A DNA stretch of 64,000 nucleotides, from contig JAILQE010000012.1 of assembly GCA_024699125.1 (NCBI GenBank), forward strand, positions 62,001 to 126,000, read 5' to 3'. Made by a program: the position numbers and the translations under genes. This DNA comes from Candidatus Saccharimonadota bacterium (GTDB lineage Bacteria > Patescibacteriota > Saccharimonadia > Saccharimonadales > Saccharimonadaceae). Below the pieces are notes generated by a model. The model was not told the origin of the DNA. It worked only from the letters and a program-made list of their open reading frames with translations, and ran no database searches. Positions 1 to 9,486 of this stretch are shown piece by piece. Each line of letters begins with the position of its first letter. The stretch's first letter is position 1.

Positions 1-1231
1 CAAAGAAGTTAAGACGGTTCACAACCTTGCTGAGGTAGTTAGCCGTGGTAATACCTGGGCGTACGCCTTCAATAAAGCCGCCTTGTTTTTGCAAGTTATC
101 GGCAATTTCTTTGGTATTAAAGATGATTGACGTGTAGAAGTAGGTAAAGGTAAATACCAAGATGAAGTAGACTACTGGATATACAAACCATTGTGCGGTG
201 ATGCCGTCTGGATAGGCGGTTTGGAAGTTATTCGCTGATGGTGCCGTAAACAACGTAGTAAGGGTAGCACCGAATTGGTTGTCTGGATTAACCGTAGTAA
301 TCACCTGGCCAATAAGTGCCGGAAGCGACAAGAAAGCGGTCGCGAAGATCACTGGGATCACGCCTGCGGCAATCAATTTGATTGGAAGGATTGATTTAAT
401 GCCACCATATGACGAGTTGCCATGCACACGCTTGGCGTAGTTAATCGTAATAATACGCTGCGCCTCGTTGATCTTTACTAGGAAGTAAATTACCACGATG
501 AGAGCAATCACGAAGAATACCAAGATCCAGAAGATCTCTGGGTTTACTGGGAGCTCGAGCCAGCCAAACAAGTTGAGTGGGCCAGAAGCGGTAGTATCAA
601 AGAGAGCCGTGCCGAGAGAAGCCAAGGTGGTAGGAAGTTGTGAAATGATGGATGCAAAGATGATCATCGAAGCACCGTTGCCGATTCCCTGCTCAGTAAT
701 GAGCTCGCCGAGCCACATCAAGATAATAGAGCCAGCCGTCATGGCGGTGACCGAAAGTGCCCAGTCGCTCATGGTTGGCACAAAATCGGTGGCGATGTTA
801 GCCGAAACGGTAGATTGATAAAGAATAAAGATGTAAGCAATTGATTGGACGATTGCAAGAGGCACCGCAATCATACGGGTCCATTGGTTGATCTTGCGAC
901 GGCCAGTTTCACCATCTTGAGAGATTTCTTCGAGAGACGGAATAGCTTTTGTAAGAAGTTGAATAATAATGGAACCGGTAATATATGGTGAAAGACCGAC
1001 GAGGATAATACTGAATGAGGCCAAACCACCACCAGAAATGAGGTTCAAGAAACTAGAGAAATCAGACTTTTCAAGCAAGTTCGAAACGGCTTCTTTAAAG
1101 GTAGAAGCGTCACCCATTGGCACTGGAATGTGTGCAAGCAAGCGGTAAGCCACAAGGATGCCAAGGATAATAAATATGCGTTTCAGCATATCTTTATTTT
1201 TGAACGATTTGAAAATAGTCTTGAAATGCAT
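1..1231 (-). CDS. secY: Preprotein translocase subunit SecY (3' end cut by window edge)
   Basis: SecY is the central channel of the Sec translocon in the cytoplasmic membrane. The translated minus strand opens with a short basic stretch (MHFKTIFKSFKNKDMLKRI) and the first membrane segment. It then shows family-typical stretches such as ISGGGLASFSIILVGLSPYI, ITEQGIGNGASMIIF and YAKRVHGNSS, with about ten hydrophobic segments. The start at 1229-1231 is supported by an AGAGG ribosome-binding site just upstream. About 410 codons are visible and SecY is usually 420-450, so only the last few dozen residues are missing. It follows rpoC on the same strand but is separated from it by a long terminator hairpin, so it probably has its own promoter. 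No adk or map neighbour is visible because the window ends. Confidence 0.93.
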   Translation of the reverse strand, partial: MHFKTIFKSFKNKDMLKRIFIILGILVAYRLLAHIPVPMGDASTFKEAVSNLLEKSDFSSFLNLISGGGLASFSIILVGLSPYITGSIIIQLLTKAIPSLEEISQDGETGRRKINQWTRMIAVPLAIVQSIAYIFILYQSTVSANIATDFVPTMSDWALSVTAMTAGSIILMWLGELITEQGIGNGASMIIFASIISQLPTTLASLGTALFDTTASGPLNLFGWLELPVNPEIFWILVFFVIALIVVIYFLVKINEAQRIITINYAKRVHGNSSYGGIKSILPIKLIAAGVIPVIFATAFLSLPALIGQVITTVNPDNQFGATLTTLFTAPSANNFQTAYPDGITAQWFVYPVVYFILVFTFTYFYTSIIFNTKEIADNLQKQGGFIEGVRPGITTANYLSKVVNRLNFF

Positions 1232-1273
1232 AGAACCTCTGTCAATTACTTTAATTATCATATCATAAATCTT

Positions 1274-1393
1274 TTCGAAAATAAACAAAAAACAGCCAAA
1301 TTCCTTTTCGGAGAGAGTAACCTTGGGCTAGCGCCCTTGTTCGCCATAGGCGTACGAAGTTGCGCTCTCTCCGGAAAGGCGATTTGGCTGTTT
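1274..1393 (-). terminator. Long-stem terminator after rpoC
   Basis: Arms at 1290-1317 and 1365-1393 are near-perfect inverted copies (about 28 bp, few mismatches) around a loop of about 47 nt that can itself fold (GTTCGCC/GGCGTAC, one mismatch). On the minus strand the stem is followed by GTTTTTTGTTTATTTT. This fits an intrinsic terminator separating rpoC from secY, with a stem much longer than is usual. Confidence 0.75.
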
Positions 1394-1410
1394 ATTTGCT
1401 TAGTTTTGCC

Positions 1411-4400
1411 TTAGATTTCGGCAAGTTCTTCTTCAGTTGGCTCTTCGTCGGAAGCTTCAACTGGAGTTTCGATTGGCGTAACGCCGGTACCTACAGGGAT
1501 CTTGCGACCAATGATCACGTTCTCCTTGAGACCCTTCAAGTGGTCAACACGGCCATTGATGGCAGCATTGATAAGTACACGAGTTGTATCCTGGAAGGAT
1601 GCAGCTGAGAGGAAGGAATCTGAGAAGATAGATACTTTGGTGATACCAAGGAGCAAGTTGTTGTAGGTGGCAAGTTTCTTGCCAGCAGCTTCGAGCTCTT
1701 TGTTGGCAGCCACTGCAGCAGCTTTCGAAATCACATCGCCAGAGACGAATTCAGAGTCACCTGAGTCAACGATTTGAACGCGTGAGAACATTTGGCGAAC
1801 CAAGATCTCAAGGTGCTTTGGAGAAATCTCATGGCCCTGAGCGGCATACACGTTAAGAACATCGTTCATAATGTAGCGTTCAGTAGCTTCGATGCCTTTG
1901 TACTTCATGAGGTCTTGGAGGTTCAAAGAACCAGAGGTGAGACGATCACCGGCGGTGAGGACGTCACCAGACTTCACGAGCATTTCGGCGTCTCCAGGGA
2001 TTTCAACTTTCACTGGAGCAGATGCAGCGTTTACAACGATAACAGCATCTTTAGTGATTTGAGCGTTACCATCGTGGGTAGCTTTAGCGATAACCTTGCG
2101 GCCTTTCTTGATGAGGGCAGCACCGGCTTTTACGGCTTCGCCATCTTTAACGGCAACAGTGCCGTCTTCAATAGCAAAGCGTTCTACAGCGCCAGAGGTT
2201 GGGGTGATTTGAGCCACATAGTGGTTACCATCTTCCCAAACTTCCACAGTACCATCGATTGGAGTGATGTAGGCTTGGCCTTTTGGTGGACGGGCCTCGA
2301 GGAGCTCCTCTACACGAGGAAGACCACGGGCGATAGCACCAGAACCAGCAACACCAGAACCGTGTTTGGTATCGAGGGTAAGCTGCGTACCTGGTTCACC
2401 GAGGGATTGAGCGGCGATCACGCCGACTGGTTCGTTAGCGGCCACGAGTTCACGGGTAGACATATCTACACCGTAAGCCTTGCGAGGCACACCATCCACA
2501 GCGGTGGTAGAAAGCACGGATTGAATCTTTACGGATTCAATGTTTTCGTCTGCTTCGATTTGATCTGCAACTTCTTTGGTAATGAGTTGATCGTTGTCAA
2601 CGTAGCCAGGAACCGCTTCGGCAGTGTAACGACCGGCGAGGCGAGCGGCAAAGCCGATGCCAGAAAGCTCGGTTTCATTGCGGAATACGGTGAAGCCTGG
2701 GTCTTCAGCTTCTTCATCAGTAGTGAAGACGTCTTGAGACACATCTACGAGACGGCGGGTAAGGTAACCAGAGTCTGCAGTACGAAGAGCGGTAGACACC
2801 TGACCTTGACGTGCACCACGAGTGGCGATGAAGGATTCGAGGGTGTTAAGACCTTTCTTGTAGCTAGACTTTACAGGAAGCTCGATTTCGTTGTTGTTGA
2901 TATCCACCATGATACCAATTTCAGCAGATGCGAGCTTGATGTTAGAAATGTTACCACGAGCACCGGAGTTAACCATCACAGCGATATCGGTATCCATCTC
3001 GGCGAGTTTGCCCTGGAGGAATTCCGAAATCTTCTTATCGATGTCACGCCAGTTAGCGATAGTAAGCTTGTAGCGCTCTTCTTCGGTAACGAGACCGTCG
3101 GCGAATTGGCCTTGGATAAGAGCGGTTTTAGCATCACCTTCGGCGATGAAGTCATCAATTTCTGGGTAGGTTGGGTAATCACCTTTTGCGGTAGAGATAG
3201 AAGCAATAGTTTCATACTCAAAGGCCAAATCTTTCAAAGCATCGGCAGTGCGAACGGTAACGTCGGCGCCGTACATATCAAAGATGTTAGCCATAACTTT
3301 AGAAAGGTGTTTCTTGTTTTGCACGGAGTTATCGTATGGATAATCAGCTGGCAAAATCTCGTTGAAGATCACACGACCAAGAGTGGTGGTGCGGATTTCT
3401 TTCTTAGCGAACACGCGAATTGGAGTCTGCAAGTGGATCAAACCTTGATCATAAGCAAGCTCAGCTTCGTAAACCGATGAGAATGGTTTTGGTTCACCTT
3501 GATCGGTGCCTGGTTTGTCGTAGGTAAGGTAGTAAGCACCAAGCACGACGTCCTGGTAAATAGCGAGTACTGGCGCGCCATCGGCTGGCTTCAAGAGGTT
3601 CTTGTCAGCAGCCATGAGTTCGCGAGCCTCAGCCTGAGCAGCGTCAGAAAGTGGCAAGTGAACGGCCATTTGGTCACCATCGTAGTCAGCGTTAAAGCCG
3701 GATGCTACGAGTGGGTGCAACTTGATAGCTTTACCATCGATGAGGCGTGGTTGGAAGGCCTGCAACGACAAGCGGTGAAGCGATGGTGCACGGTTAAGGA
3801 TTACATATTTACCCTTAATGACTTCGTCAAGAGCATCCCAAACCACGGTTTCTTTTGCCTCGATGAGGCGAGAAGCAGCGCGGATGTTGTTGGCGTGCTC
3901 GTTAGCGATGAGCCAAGAGATTACGAATGGCTTAAAGAGCTCAAGTGCCATTTGTTTTGGCAAACCACATTCGTGAAGTTTGAGTTCTGGGCCTACCACG
4001 ATTACGGAACGACCAGAGTAGTCGACACGTTTACCAAGCAAGTTCTGGCGGAAGCGGCCTTGTTTACCTTTCAAGAGGTCTGAAAGGGATTTCAGGCGAC
4101 GGCGACCGTTTTGAGAGCTGGCACCGTGAGAAGCGGCGTTATCAATCAAAGCGTCAACAGCCTCTTGAAGCATGCGCATTTCGTTGCGGCAGATAACTTC
4201 TGGAGCATTGAGGTCGAGCAACTTTTTAAGGCGGTTGTTACGGTTAATCACGCGGCGATAAAGATCGTTCAAATCGGAGGTAGCGAAACGGCCACCAGGA
4301 AGTGCGATCATTGGGCGTAGGTCTGGTGGGATCACTGGGATAACAGTGAGTACGAGGTCGGTTGGCTTGATGCCAGCGGCTTGCATACCTTCAAGAGTCT

Positions 4401-5232
4401 TCAAGCGTTTTTGAATTCTCTTCTCTTTTTGACCTTTGGCGTTTTCGCCTTCAGCGTGAAGTTCTTCAATAAGTTTGTCGAGGTCGATTTCGTCGAGCAT
4501 CTTCTTAATTGCAGTTGCACCCATTTCAACCGTGATCAAATCTTCGTATTCCTCTGGGAGGTTGCGATATTCAACTTCGGTAATGGTGCCGCCTTTCTTG
4601 AATGAATCAAGAGTGGTTTTTCTTGCAAGATAGTCGCTTTCAACTTCGGCAAGTTCTTTGGTTTCAGCTTCGGCAAGGGCTTTTACATCAGCACCTTCGG
4701 CCTTAGCTTCTTTGCTATAGCGGATTTTGATAGCTTCGCGGGCAGCGTTGGTTTGATTTTCCAAAGCCTCGAGCGTGCTTTCAATTTCAGCAGTTTTAGC
4801 ATCGGTAATGAGGTAAGTAGCAAAGTAAACTACTTTCTCGATGTTTTTAACAGTTACATCCAAGAGCAAGCTGATTGCAGATGGAGTACCGCGCATAAAC
4901 CAAATGTGAGCAACAGGAGCAGCCAATGAGATGTGGCCCATGCGTTCGCGGCGGGTGATAGATTTGGTAACGAGGTTACCTTCCTTATCGACAGCAGCTT
5001 CGCGGGAGCGGACACCTTTGAGCTTGGAATCGTGTGGATTAATATCTTTGGTTGGACCGAAGATACGTTCGCAGAACAAACCATCACGTTCTGGTTTTTG
5101 GGTGCGGTAGTTAATGGTTTCTGGTTTTGTGACTTCGCCGTAGCTCCAGTTCAAGATATCGTCGTGGCTTGCAACAGTCAAACGAATTGAATCGAAGTCT
5201 GAGGCGCTAATGAAGTTATCCATCCAGGCCAT
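1411..5232 (-). CDS. rpoC: DNA-directed RNA polymerase subunit beta' lacking both zinc sites
   Basis: This is the catalytic large subunit of RNA polymerase, 1273 residues from the chosen start. The start MAWMDNF at 5230-5232 has an AGGAG site inside the end of rpoB, 1 bp away, so an upstream in-frame extension is rejected. Conserved blocks include the clamp (GLFCERIFGPTKD), the catalytic loop NADYDGDQMAVH near residue 513 (Tyr where most bacteria have Phe), the trigger-loop region (ATRGARQGQVSTALRTADSG) and SLGEPGTQLTL. The two canonical zinc sites are gone. The N-terminal four-Cys element (after GPTKD, residues about 64-89) reads INPHDSKLKGVRSREAAVDK with no Cys. The second cluster reads SVLSTTAVDGVPRKAYG instead of the usual Cys-rich stretch. 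Everything else looks intact and it is the only copy in view. Confidence 0.97.
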   Translation of the reverse strand: MAWMDNFISASDFDSIRLTVASHDDILNWSYGEVTKPETINYRTQKPERDGLFCERIFGPTKDINPHDSKLKGVRSREAAVDKEGNLVTKSITRRERMGHISLAAPVAHIWFMRGTPSAISLLLDVTVKNIEKVVYFATYLITDAKTAEIESTLEALENQTNAAREAIKIRYSKEAKAEGADVKALAEAETKELAEVESDYLARKTTLDSFKKGGTITEVEYRNLPEEYEDLITVEMGATAIKKMLDEIDLDKLIEELHAEGENAKGQKEKRIQKRLKTLEGMQAAGIKPTDLVLTVIPVIPPDLRPMIALPGGRFATSDLNDLYRRVINRNNRLKKLLDLNAPEVICRNEMRMLQEAVDALIDNAASHGASSQNGRRRLKSLSDLLKGKQGRFRQNLLGKRVDYSGRSVIVVGPELKLHECGLPKQMALELFKPFVISWLIANEHANNIRAASRLIEAKETVVWDALDEVIKGKYVILNRAPSLHRLSLQAFQPRLIDGKAIKLHPLVASGFNADYDGDQMAVHLPLSDAAQAEARELMAADKNLLKPADGAPVLAIYQDVVLGAYYLTYDKPGTDQGEPKPFSSVYEAELAYDQGLIHLQTPIRVFAKKEIRTTTLGRVIFNEILPADYPYDNSVQNKKHLSKVMANIFDMYGADVTVRTADALKDLAFEYETIASISTAKGDYPTYPEIDDFIAEGDAKTALIQGQFADGLVTEEERYKLTIANWRDIDKKISEFLQGKLAEMDTDIAVMVNSGARGNISNIKLASAEIGIMVDINNNEIELPVKSSYKKGLNTLESFIATRGARQGQVSTALRTADSGYLTRRLVDVSQDVFTTDEEAEDPGFTVFRNETELSGIGFAARLAGRYTAEAVPGYVDNDQLITKEVADQIEADENIESVKIQSVLSTTAVDGVPRKAYGVDMSTRELVAANEPVGVIAAQSLGEPGTQLTLDTKHGSGVAGSGAIARGLPRVEELLEARPPKGQAYITPIDGTVEVWEDGNHYVAQITPTSGAVERFAIEDGTVAVKDGEAVKAGAALIKKGRKVIAKATHDGNAQITKDAVIVVNAASAPVKVEIPGDAEMLVKSGDVLTAGDRLTSGSLNLQDLMKYKGIEATERYIMNDVLNVYAAQGHEISPKHLEILVRQMFSRVQIVDSGDSEFVSGDVISKAAAVAANKELEAAGKKLATYNNLLLGITKVSIFSDSFLSAASFQDTTRVLINAAINGRVDHLKGLKENVIIGRKIPVGTGVTPIETPVEASDEEPTEEELAEI

Positions 5233-5233
5233 A

Positions 5234-8200
5234 TTAAAACTCCTCTCCGAGGTCGATTGTACCATCGTCTTCATCGCCCTCTGTTATTTCGATACCCTCC
5301 TCATCGAGCATGGCCTCGGTTTCTTCGTCATCGAGGTCGACGATTTCTGGCTCGGTATCTTTCTTGTGTTGATCGTAGATGGATTGATCATCTTTGTTTC
5401 TTTCAATTTCGCGGGAAGTCTTTTCAATCACGTCGCTAGCATCGCTAGATTCACCGTGGTCAAGAAGATCTACCTTAAGGCCAAGACCTTGAAGCTCTTT
5501 AACGAGAACGTTGAAGCCTTCTGGAAGTTTTGGACCTTCGATTGGTTCGCGTTTGATGATAGATTCATAAGCGCGAGCACGGCCGTAGACATCATCTGAC
5601 TTGATGGTGAGCATTTCTTGAAGGATGGTAGCAGCACCGTAAGCTTCAAGAGCCCACACCTCCATTTCACCAAAGCGCTGGCCACCGTTCTGAGCTTTAC
5701 CACCGAGAGGTTGTTGGGTAACCATGGTGTATGGGCCGGTAGAACGGGCGTGGATTTTATCCTCGACCATGTGGTGAAGTTTGAGCATGTGCATGACACC
5801 TACTGAGGTGCGTTCTTCGAATGGTTCACCAGTGAGGCCATCGTAAAGTTGGACACGACCATCACGGGCGAAGCCAGCTTTTTCGAGCTCATCACTGATT
5901 TTTTCGTCTGGAACACCGTTGAAGGATGGGGTTGCGACCTTGTAACCAAGAGCGCGAGCAGCCATACCAAGGTGAGTTTCAAACAACTGACCGAGGTTCA
6001 TACGAGAAGGCACACCCATTGGAGAGAGTACGATATCGATTGGCGTACCATCGGCCATAAATGGCATATCTTCAACTGGAAGTACGCGGGAGACCACACC
6101 TTTGTTACCGTGGCGACCTGCAAGCTTATCACCGACGCCGATTTTGCGCATTTCAGCGACGAAGATTTTGATTTGCATTAAGACACCAGCTTTAAGTTCG
6201 TGGCCTTGTTCGCGGGTATAGATGCGAACACCGACAACTTTACCGGTAGGACCGTTCATACGAACTGAAGTATCGCGGACGTCTTTGGCTTTTTCACCGA
6301 AGATTGCGCGAAGGAGGCGTTCCTCAGAGCTGAGCTCTTGTTCGCCTTTTGGCGTAATTTTACCAACGAGGATATCGCCGGCTTTAACTTCGGAACCAAC
6401 TACTACGATACCATCTTCGCCAAGGTGGCGGAGAGAGTGTTCGGAAACGTTTGGAATATCGCGAGTGACTTGCTCTGGGCCAAGCTTAGTTTCGCGGACT
6501 TCTACGTCAAAGTCTTTGATGTTGATAGAGGTGAGTTCATCATCTTCGACTAGACGGTTAGAGATAACGATAGCATCATCCATGTTGTAACCACGCCATG
6601 GCATGAAGGCCACGAGGAGATCTTTACCAAGGGCAAGCTCGCCGTTATTGACGGAAGCACCTTCGATAAGGACATCACCCTTTTTGACCTTTTGGCCGCG
6701 TTTTACAACACAGCGTTGGTTGTAACAACGGTCATCGTTGGTCTTTTCAAAGTGGGTGAGTTTATATTCTTTGTCACCACCCTTGTCGTAGGTGACGACG
6801 ATGGATTCGCCGTCGGCTTTCTTAATAGTACCGGCACCTTCGGCAAAGACGATTTGTGAAGTGTTTTTAGCGACTTCACGCTCTACACCAGTACCAACGA
6901 TTGGGTTGTCGGTATGAAGTAGAGGCACTGCCTGTTTCTGCATGGCGCAGGCCATGAGGGAGCGGTCAACACGGTTTTTCTCTACGAATGGAATGAGAGA
7001 TGCGGACACACCAAGAATTTCCTTGTGGGCGGCATCAATGTGGGTAACGTTTTTGGATTCTACCTGGGCAGGAGCACCGTGAACACGGGCGGATACCCAG
7101 TCTTCGACGAATTTGCCGTCTTTGTCTAGTTTAACGGAGGCGTCGGCGATGATCATGTCATCTTCGGCGGCAGCGTCTACGTAAACAACTTCGTTCGTGA
7201 CTTTACCGTTTTTAACTACGCGATATGGAGCTTCGATGAAGCCATATTCATTGATACGAGCGTAGGTAGCGAGGTTAAGCACGAGACCCACGTTGCCACC
7301 TTCTGGGGTTTCTACAGTACAGATACGACCATAGTGGGTTGGGTGAGCATCGCGGACATCGAAGCCAGCGCGTTCACGAGTCAAGCCACCAGGACCCATC
7401 GAGCTTAGACGGCGTTTGTGTGCAAGCTCAGAGAATGGGTTGGTTTCATCCATAAGCTGTGAAAGCTGAGAAGTGGCAAAGAACTCTTTAACGGCGGCCA
7501 CGACTGGGCGGGAGTTAAGGAGTTGAGATGGGGTAACATCTTCCATGTTTGCCATCGACATACGGTCCAAAATGTTACGTTGCAAACGAAGCATACCAAG
7601 ACGAAATTGACGTTGCACGAGCTCGCCAACGAGTTTAACGCGGCGGTTTGCAAGAGAGTCGATATCATCAGCTGGCTCTTGAGTATTGTTGAGGCGAATG
7701 ATTTCGCTGATAATACCAAGAACATCTTTGATTTGAAGAGTGCGGCACTCTGGGACGTTTGGCGTATCATAACCAAGACGGCGATTGATCTTGAAACGAC
7801 CGACATTAGAGTAGTCGTAGCGCTTTGGATCAAAGAAAGTGCGCTCAATCATGGATTTTGCGTTTTCAACCGTGGCGAGATCGCCTGGGCGAAGACGGCG
7901 GTAAACCTCAAGCAAAGCTTCGCCTTGGCTTGAAGTAGTGTCTTTATCAAAGGTAGCATCGATGTAGTTGATTTCACCGGTGTCAACTTTTTCAAAGGCG
8001 GATTTGATTTCGGTTTTGTTGAGACCAAGGGCGCGGAGGAAGGTGGTTACTGGCACCTTGCGGCGGCGGTCGATCTTAACGTTGATAGAGTTGTTCGCGG
8101 CAGTCTCGAATTCGAGCCAGGCACCACGACCAGGGATAACCTTGGCGCCATAGTAGCGTTTGAGACCCAAAGTATCGGCGGTAAAGAATACACCGGCCGA

Positions 8201-8611
8201 GCGAATGAGCTGTGAAACGATAACGCGTTCGGTACCATTGATGATGAAGGTTGCACGATCGGTCATCCATGGATAATCGCCAAAGTAAATGTCCTGCTCT
8301 TTCTTGGTACCGTTTTGCTTGTTTTCAAGCTCAACCAAGACGTGGAGTGGGGCTTCATAAGTAGCGAGGTTGTATTTGGCCTCGTACTCGGTTTCCTTTG
8401 GCTCCTTAAAGTAATAATCTTTGAAACGGAGAGAGAGTTTTTGACCGGTATAATCGTCGATTGGATTAAGCTCGGTAAAAATCTCGCGGAGTCCGTTTTT
8501 GACAAAGTCTTCCCAAGAATCCTTTTGATGTGCGATCAAATCAGGAATTGGAAGGGCTTGGTCACCTTCGGTGAAAAACACACGTTCACCGACTTTCGGT
8601 TTTGTACTCAC
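5234..8611 (-). CDS. rpoB: DNA-directed RNA polymerase subunit beta
   Basis: This is the RNA polymerase beta subunit, 1125 residues, a compact Gram-positive-like length. Recognisable blocks are the rifampicin-pocket region (SQLSQLMDETNPFSELAHKR), YGRICTVETPEG, GRHGNKGVVSRVLPVEDMPF and GGKAQNGGQRFGEMEVWALE. It starts with GTG at 8609-8611, preceded by AGAGGTGA on the minus strand, which supports that start. In the rifampicin cluster the position equal to E. coli F514 is Leu and that equal to L533 is Met; the effect on drug binding is unknown. The C-terminus is very acidic. It is followed 1 bp later by rpoC (one operon, probably translationally coupled) and is preceded by a leader of about 280 nt from a consensus promoter. 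Confidence 0.98.
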   Translation of the reverse strand: MSTKPKVGERVFFTEGDQALPIPDLIAHQKDSWEDFVKNGLREIFTELNPIDDYTGQKLSLRFKDYYFKEPKETEYEAKYNLATYEAPLHVLVELENKQNGTKKEQDIYFGDYPWMTDRATFIINGTERVIVSQLIRSAGVFFTADTLGLKRYYGAKVIPGRGAWLEFETAANNSINVKIDRRRKVPVTTFLRALGLNKTEIKSAFEKVDTGEINYIDATFDKDTTSSQGEALLEVYRRLRPGDLATVENAKSMIERTFFDPKRYDYSNVGRFKINRRLGYDTPNVPECRTLQIKDVLGIISEIIRLNNTQEPADDIDSLANRRVKLVGELVQRQFRLGMLRLQRNILDRMSMANMEDVTPSQLLNSRPVVAAVKEFFATSQLSQLMDETNPFSELAHKRRLSSMGPGGLTRERAGFDVRDAHPTHYGRICTVETPEGGNVGLVLNLATYARINEYGFIEAPYRVVKNGKVTNEVVYVDAAAEDDMIIADASVKLDKDGKFVEDWVSARVHGAPAQVESKNVTHIDAAHKEILGVSASLIPFVEKNRVDRSLMACAMQKQAVPLLHTDNPIVGTGVEREVAKNTSQIVFAEGAGTIKKADGESIVVTYDKGGDKEYKLTHFEKTNDDRCYNQRCVVKRGQKVKKGDVLIEGASVNNGELALGKDLLVAFMPWRGYNMDDAIVISNRLVEDDELTSINIKDFDVEVRETKLGPEQVTRDIPNVSEHSLRHLGEDGIVVVGSEVKAGDILVGKITPKGEQELSSEERLLRAIFGEKAKDVRDTSVRMNGPTGKVVGVRIYTREQGHELKAGVLMQIKIFVAEMRKIGVGDKLAGRHGNKGVVSRVLPVEDMPFMADGTPIDIVLSPMGVPSRMNLGQLFETHLGMAARALGYKVATPSFNGVPDEKISDELEKAGFARDGRVQLYDGLTGEPFEERTSVGVMHMLKLHHMVEDKIHARSTGPYTMVTQQPLGGKAQNGGQRFGEMEVWALEAYGAATILQEMLTIKSDDVYGRARAYESIIKREPIEGPKLPEGFNVLVKELQGLGLKVDLLDHGESSDASDVIEKTSREIERNKDDQSIYDQHKKDTEPEIVDLDDEETEAMLDEEGIEITEGDEDDGTIDLGEEF

Positions 8612-8805
8612 AAGTCACCTCTTTTTTTAGTTTAATAATCTTTTTTGAGCAATCACCACTTAGATGGGCCCTGCTCTCAGCGCCGAAGATTACTGCTAGT
8701 TTTTACCATCCCGAATTGCCGGTTCAAGATGGCTATCAAAAACGTAGCACACTATACTTCTTGTATGATATTTTATTTGATTTGAAAAGAAAATGCAAGG
8801 GTTTT

Positions 8806-8833
8806 TCACCAAAAAACCACCCAAAAGGTGGAT
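8806..8833 (-). terminator. Possible attenuator hairpin in the rpoB leader
   Basis: On the minus strand the leader contains CCACC-ttttg-GGTGG followed directly by TTTTTTGG, about 60-85 nt downstream of the predicted transcription start and about 200 nt upstream of the rpoB start. This is the shape of a short intrinsic terminator. A further stem (AGTAATC with GATTGCT, around 8648-8697) lies between it and the gene. Attenuation is an inference. Confidence 0.45.
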
Positions 8834-8897
8834 TTCTAGACATAGATAAGCTCTCAACTTTTATGTGAATAAGCCGACTCGCAGTTAGCTTATGATT

Positions 8898-8926
8898 ATT
8901 GTATCGAATTTTGGCATAATTGTCAA
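8898..8926 (-). promoter_or_regulatory. Consensus promoter for rpoBC
   Basis: On the minus strand TTGACA (8921-8926), a 17-bp spacer and TACAAT (8898-8903) form a near-perfect housekeeping promoter. The predicted start near 8891 gives a leader of about 280 nt. The stretch 8612-8897 contains no convincing gene. Confidence 0.85.
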
Positions 8927-8937
8927 GCTTAATTTTG

Positions 8938-8971
8938 CACAAAAAATGCTCCGTTTTTTCAAGCGGAGCAT
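8938..8971 (-). terminator. Terminator of the KH-protein gene
   Basis: ATGCTCCG and CGGAGCAT (8946-8953 and 8964-8971) form a perfect 8-bp stem, followed on the minus strand by a T-run. It lies just downstream of the stop at 8990 and immediately upstream of the rpoB promoter. Confidence 0.85.
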
Positions 8972-8989
8972 CTTAGTTTTAATCTGTAA

Positions 8990-9424
8990 TTAGATGTCTA
9001 AATCGTCGAGATCGGCGAGTTCGGCGCGGGTTTTTTCGGCGAGCTCGGAAGAAATTTCTTCGGTTTCTTCGGCTGGCTCTTCAGCGACTTCTTCTACGGC
9101 TTCGGCAGCGTCTGCAGCTGGGGCTTCGGCGGCTTTTGGAGCCTTTGGAGCTGGTTTTGCTTCGCCACCTTCAAAGTTGTCGGTGTTTACGATTTTAAGG
9201 TTGTAACGGGCATCGTTTTTGGTGCCAAGTGCACGAAGAAGGGTGCGGATAGATTGAGCGGTGGCGCCACGTTTGCCGATTACACGACCGACGTCTTCTG
9301 GATCTACGGTAAGGGAGAGCAAAACGCCTTTTTCATCGATGGTGCGGTCTACAGCGACATTTCCTGGATTATTGACTAGAGTTTTTACGATGTATTCTAC
9401 GAATTGTTGGTCGATTGTTGCCAT
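8990..9424 (-). CDS. khpA: KH-domain RNA-binding protein (KhpA/YlqC type) with acidic tail
   Basis: This is a single KH domain protein of the small KhpA family, which binds RNA and in Firmicutes acts with KhpB in cell-size control. The N-terminal 75 residues carry the GxxG loop (VGRVIGKRGATAQSIRTLLR) and a typical length for the whole family. The remaining 65 residues are an Ala/Glu/Pro-rich, strongly acidic tail (EEVAEEPAEETEEIS) not normal for KhpA. The ATG at 9424 is preceded by GGAG at about 9 nt and by an extended -10 (TGATATAAT) further up. It is a monocistronic gene with its own terminator. In many bacteria khpA sits beside rpsP; here rpsP is 9 kb away and carries a similar tail. Confidence 0.88.
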   Translation of the reverse strand: MATIDQQFVEYIVKTLVNNPGNVAVDRTIDEKGVLLSLTVDPEDVGRVIGKRGATAQSIRTLLRALGTKNDARYNLKIVNTDNFEGGEAKPAPKAPKAAEAPAADAAEAVEEVAEEPAEETEEISSELAEKTRAELADLDDLDI

Positions 9425-9486
9425 TTCTGGTTCTCCAAGTTATGTTAATGTTTTAATTATATCACAAATCAAAAATGCAATAGTTT

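Noticed and set aside
1792..3480. 562-codon open frame on the plus strand opposite rpoC
   Set aside because: It is fully antisense to a certain rpoC, has no ribosome-binding site or domain, and its composition is that of a complementary shadow frame.
8736..8942. 68-codon minus-strand frame in the rpoB leader
   Set aside because: It spans the rpoB promoter, lacks a ribosome-binding site and has no coding character.
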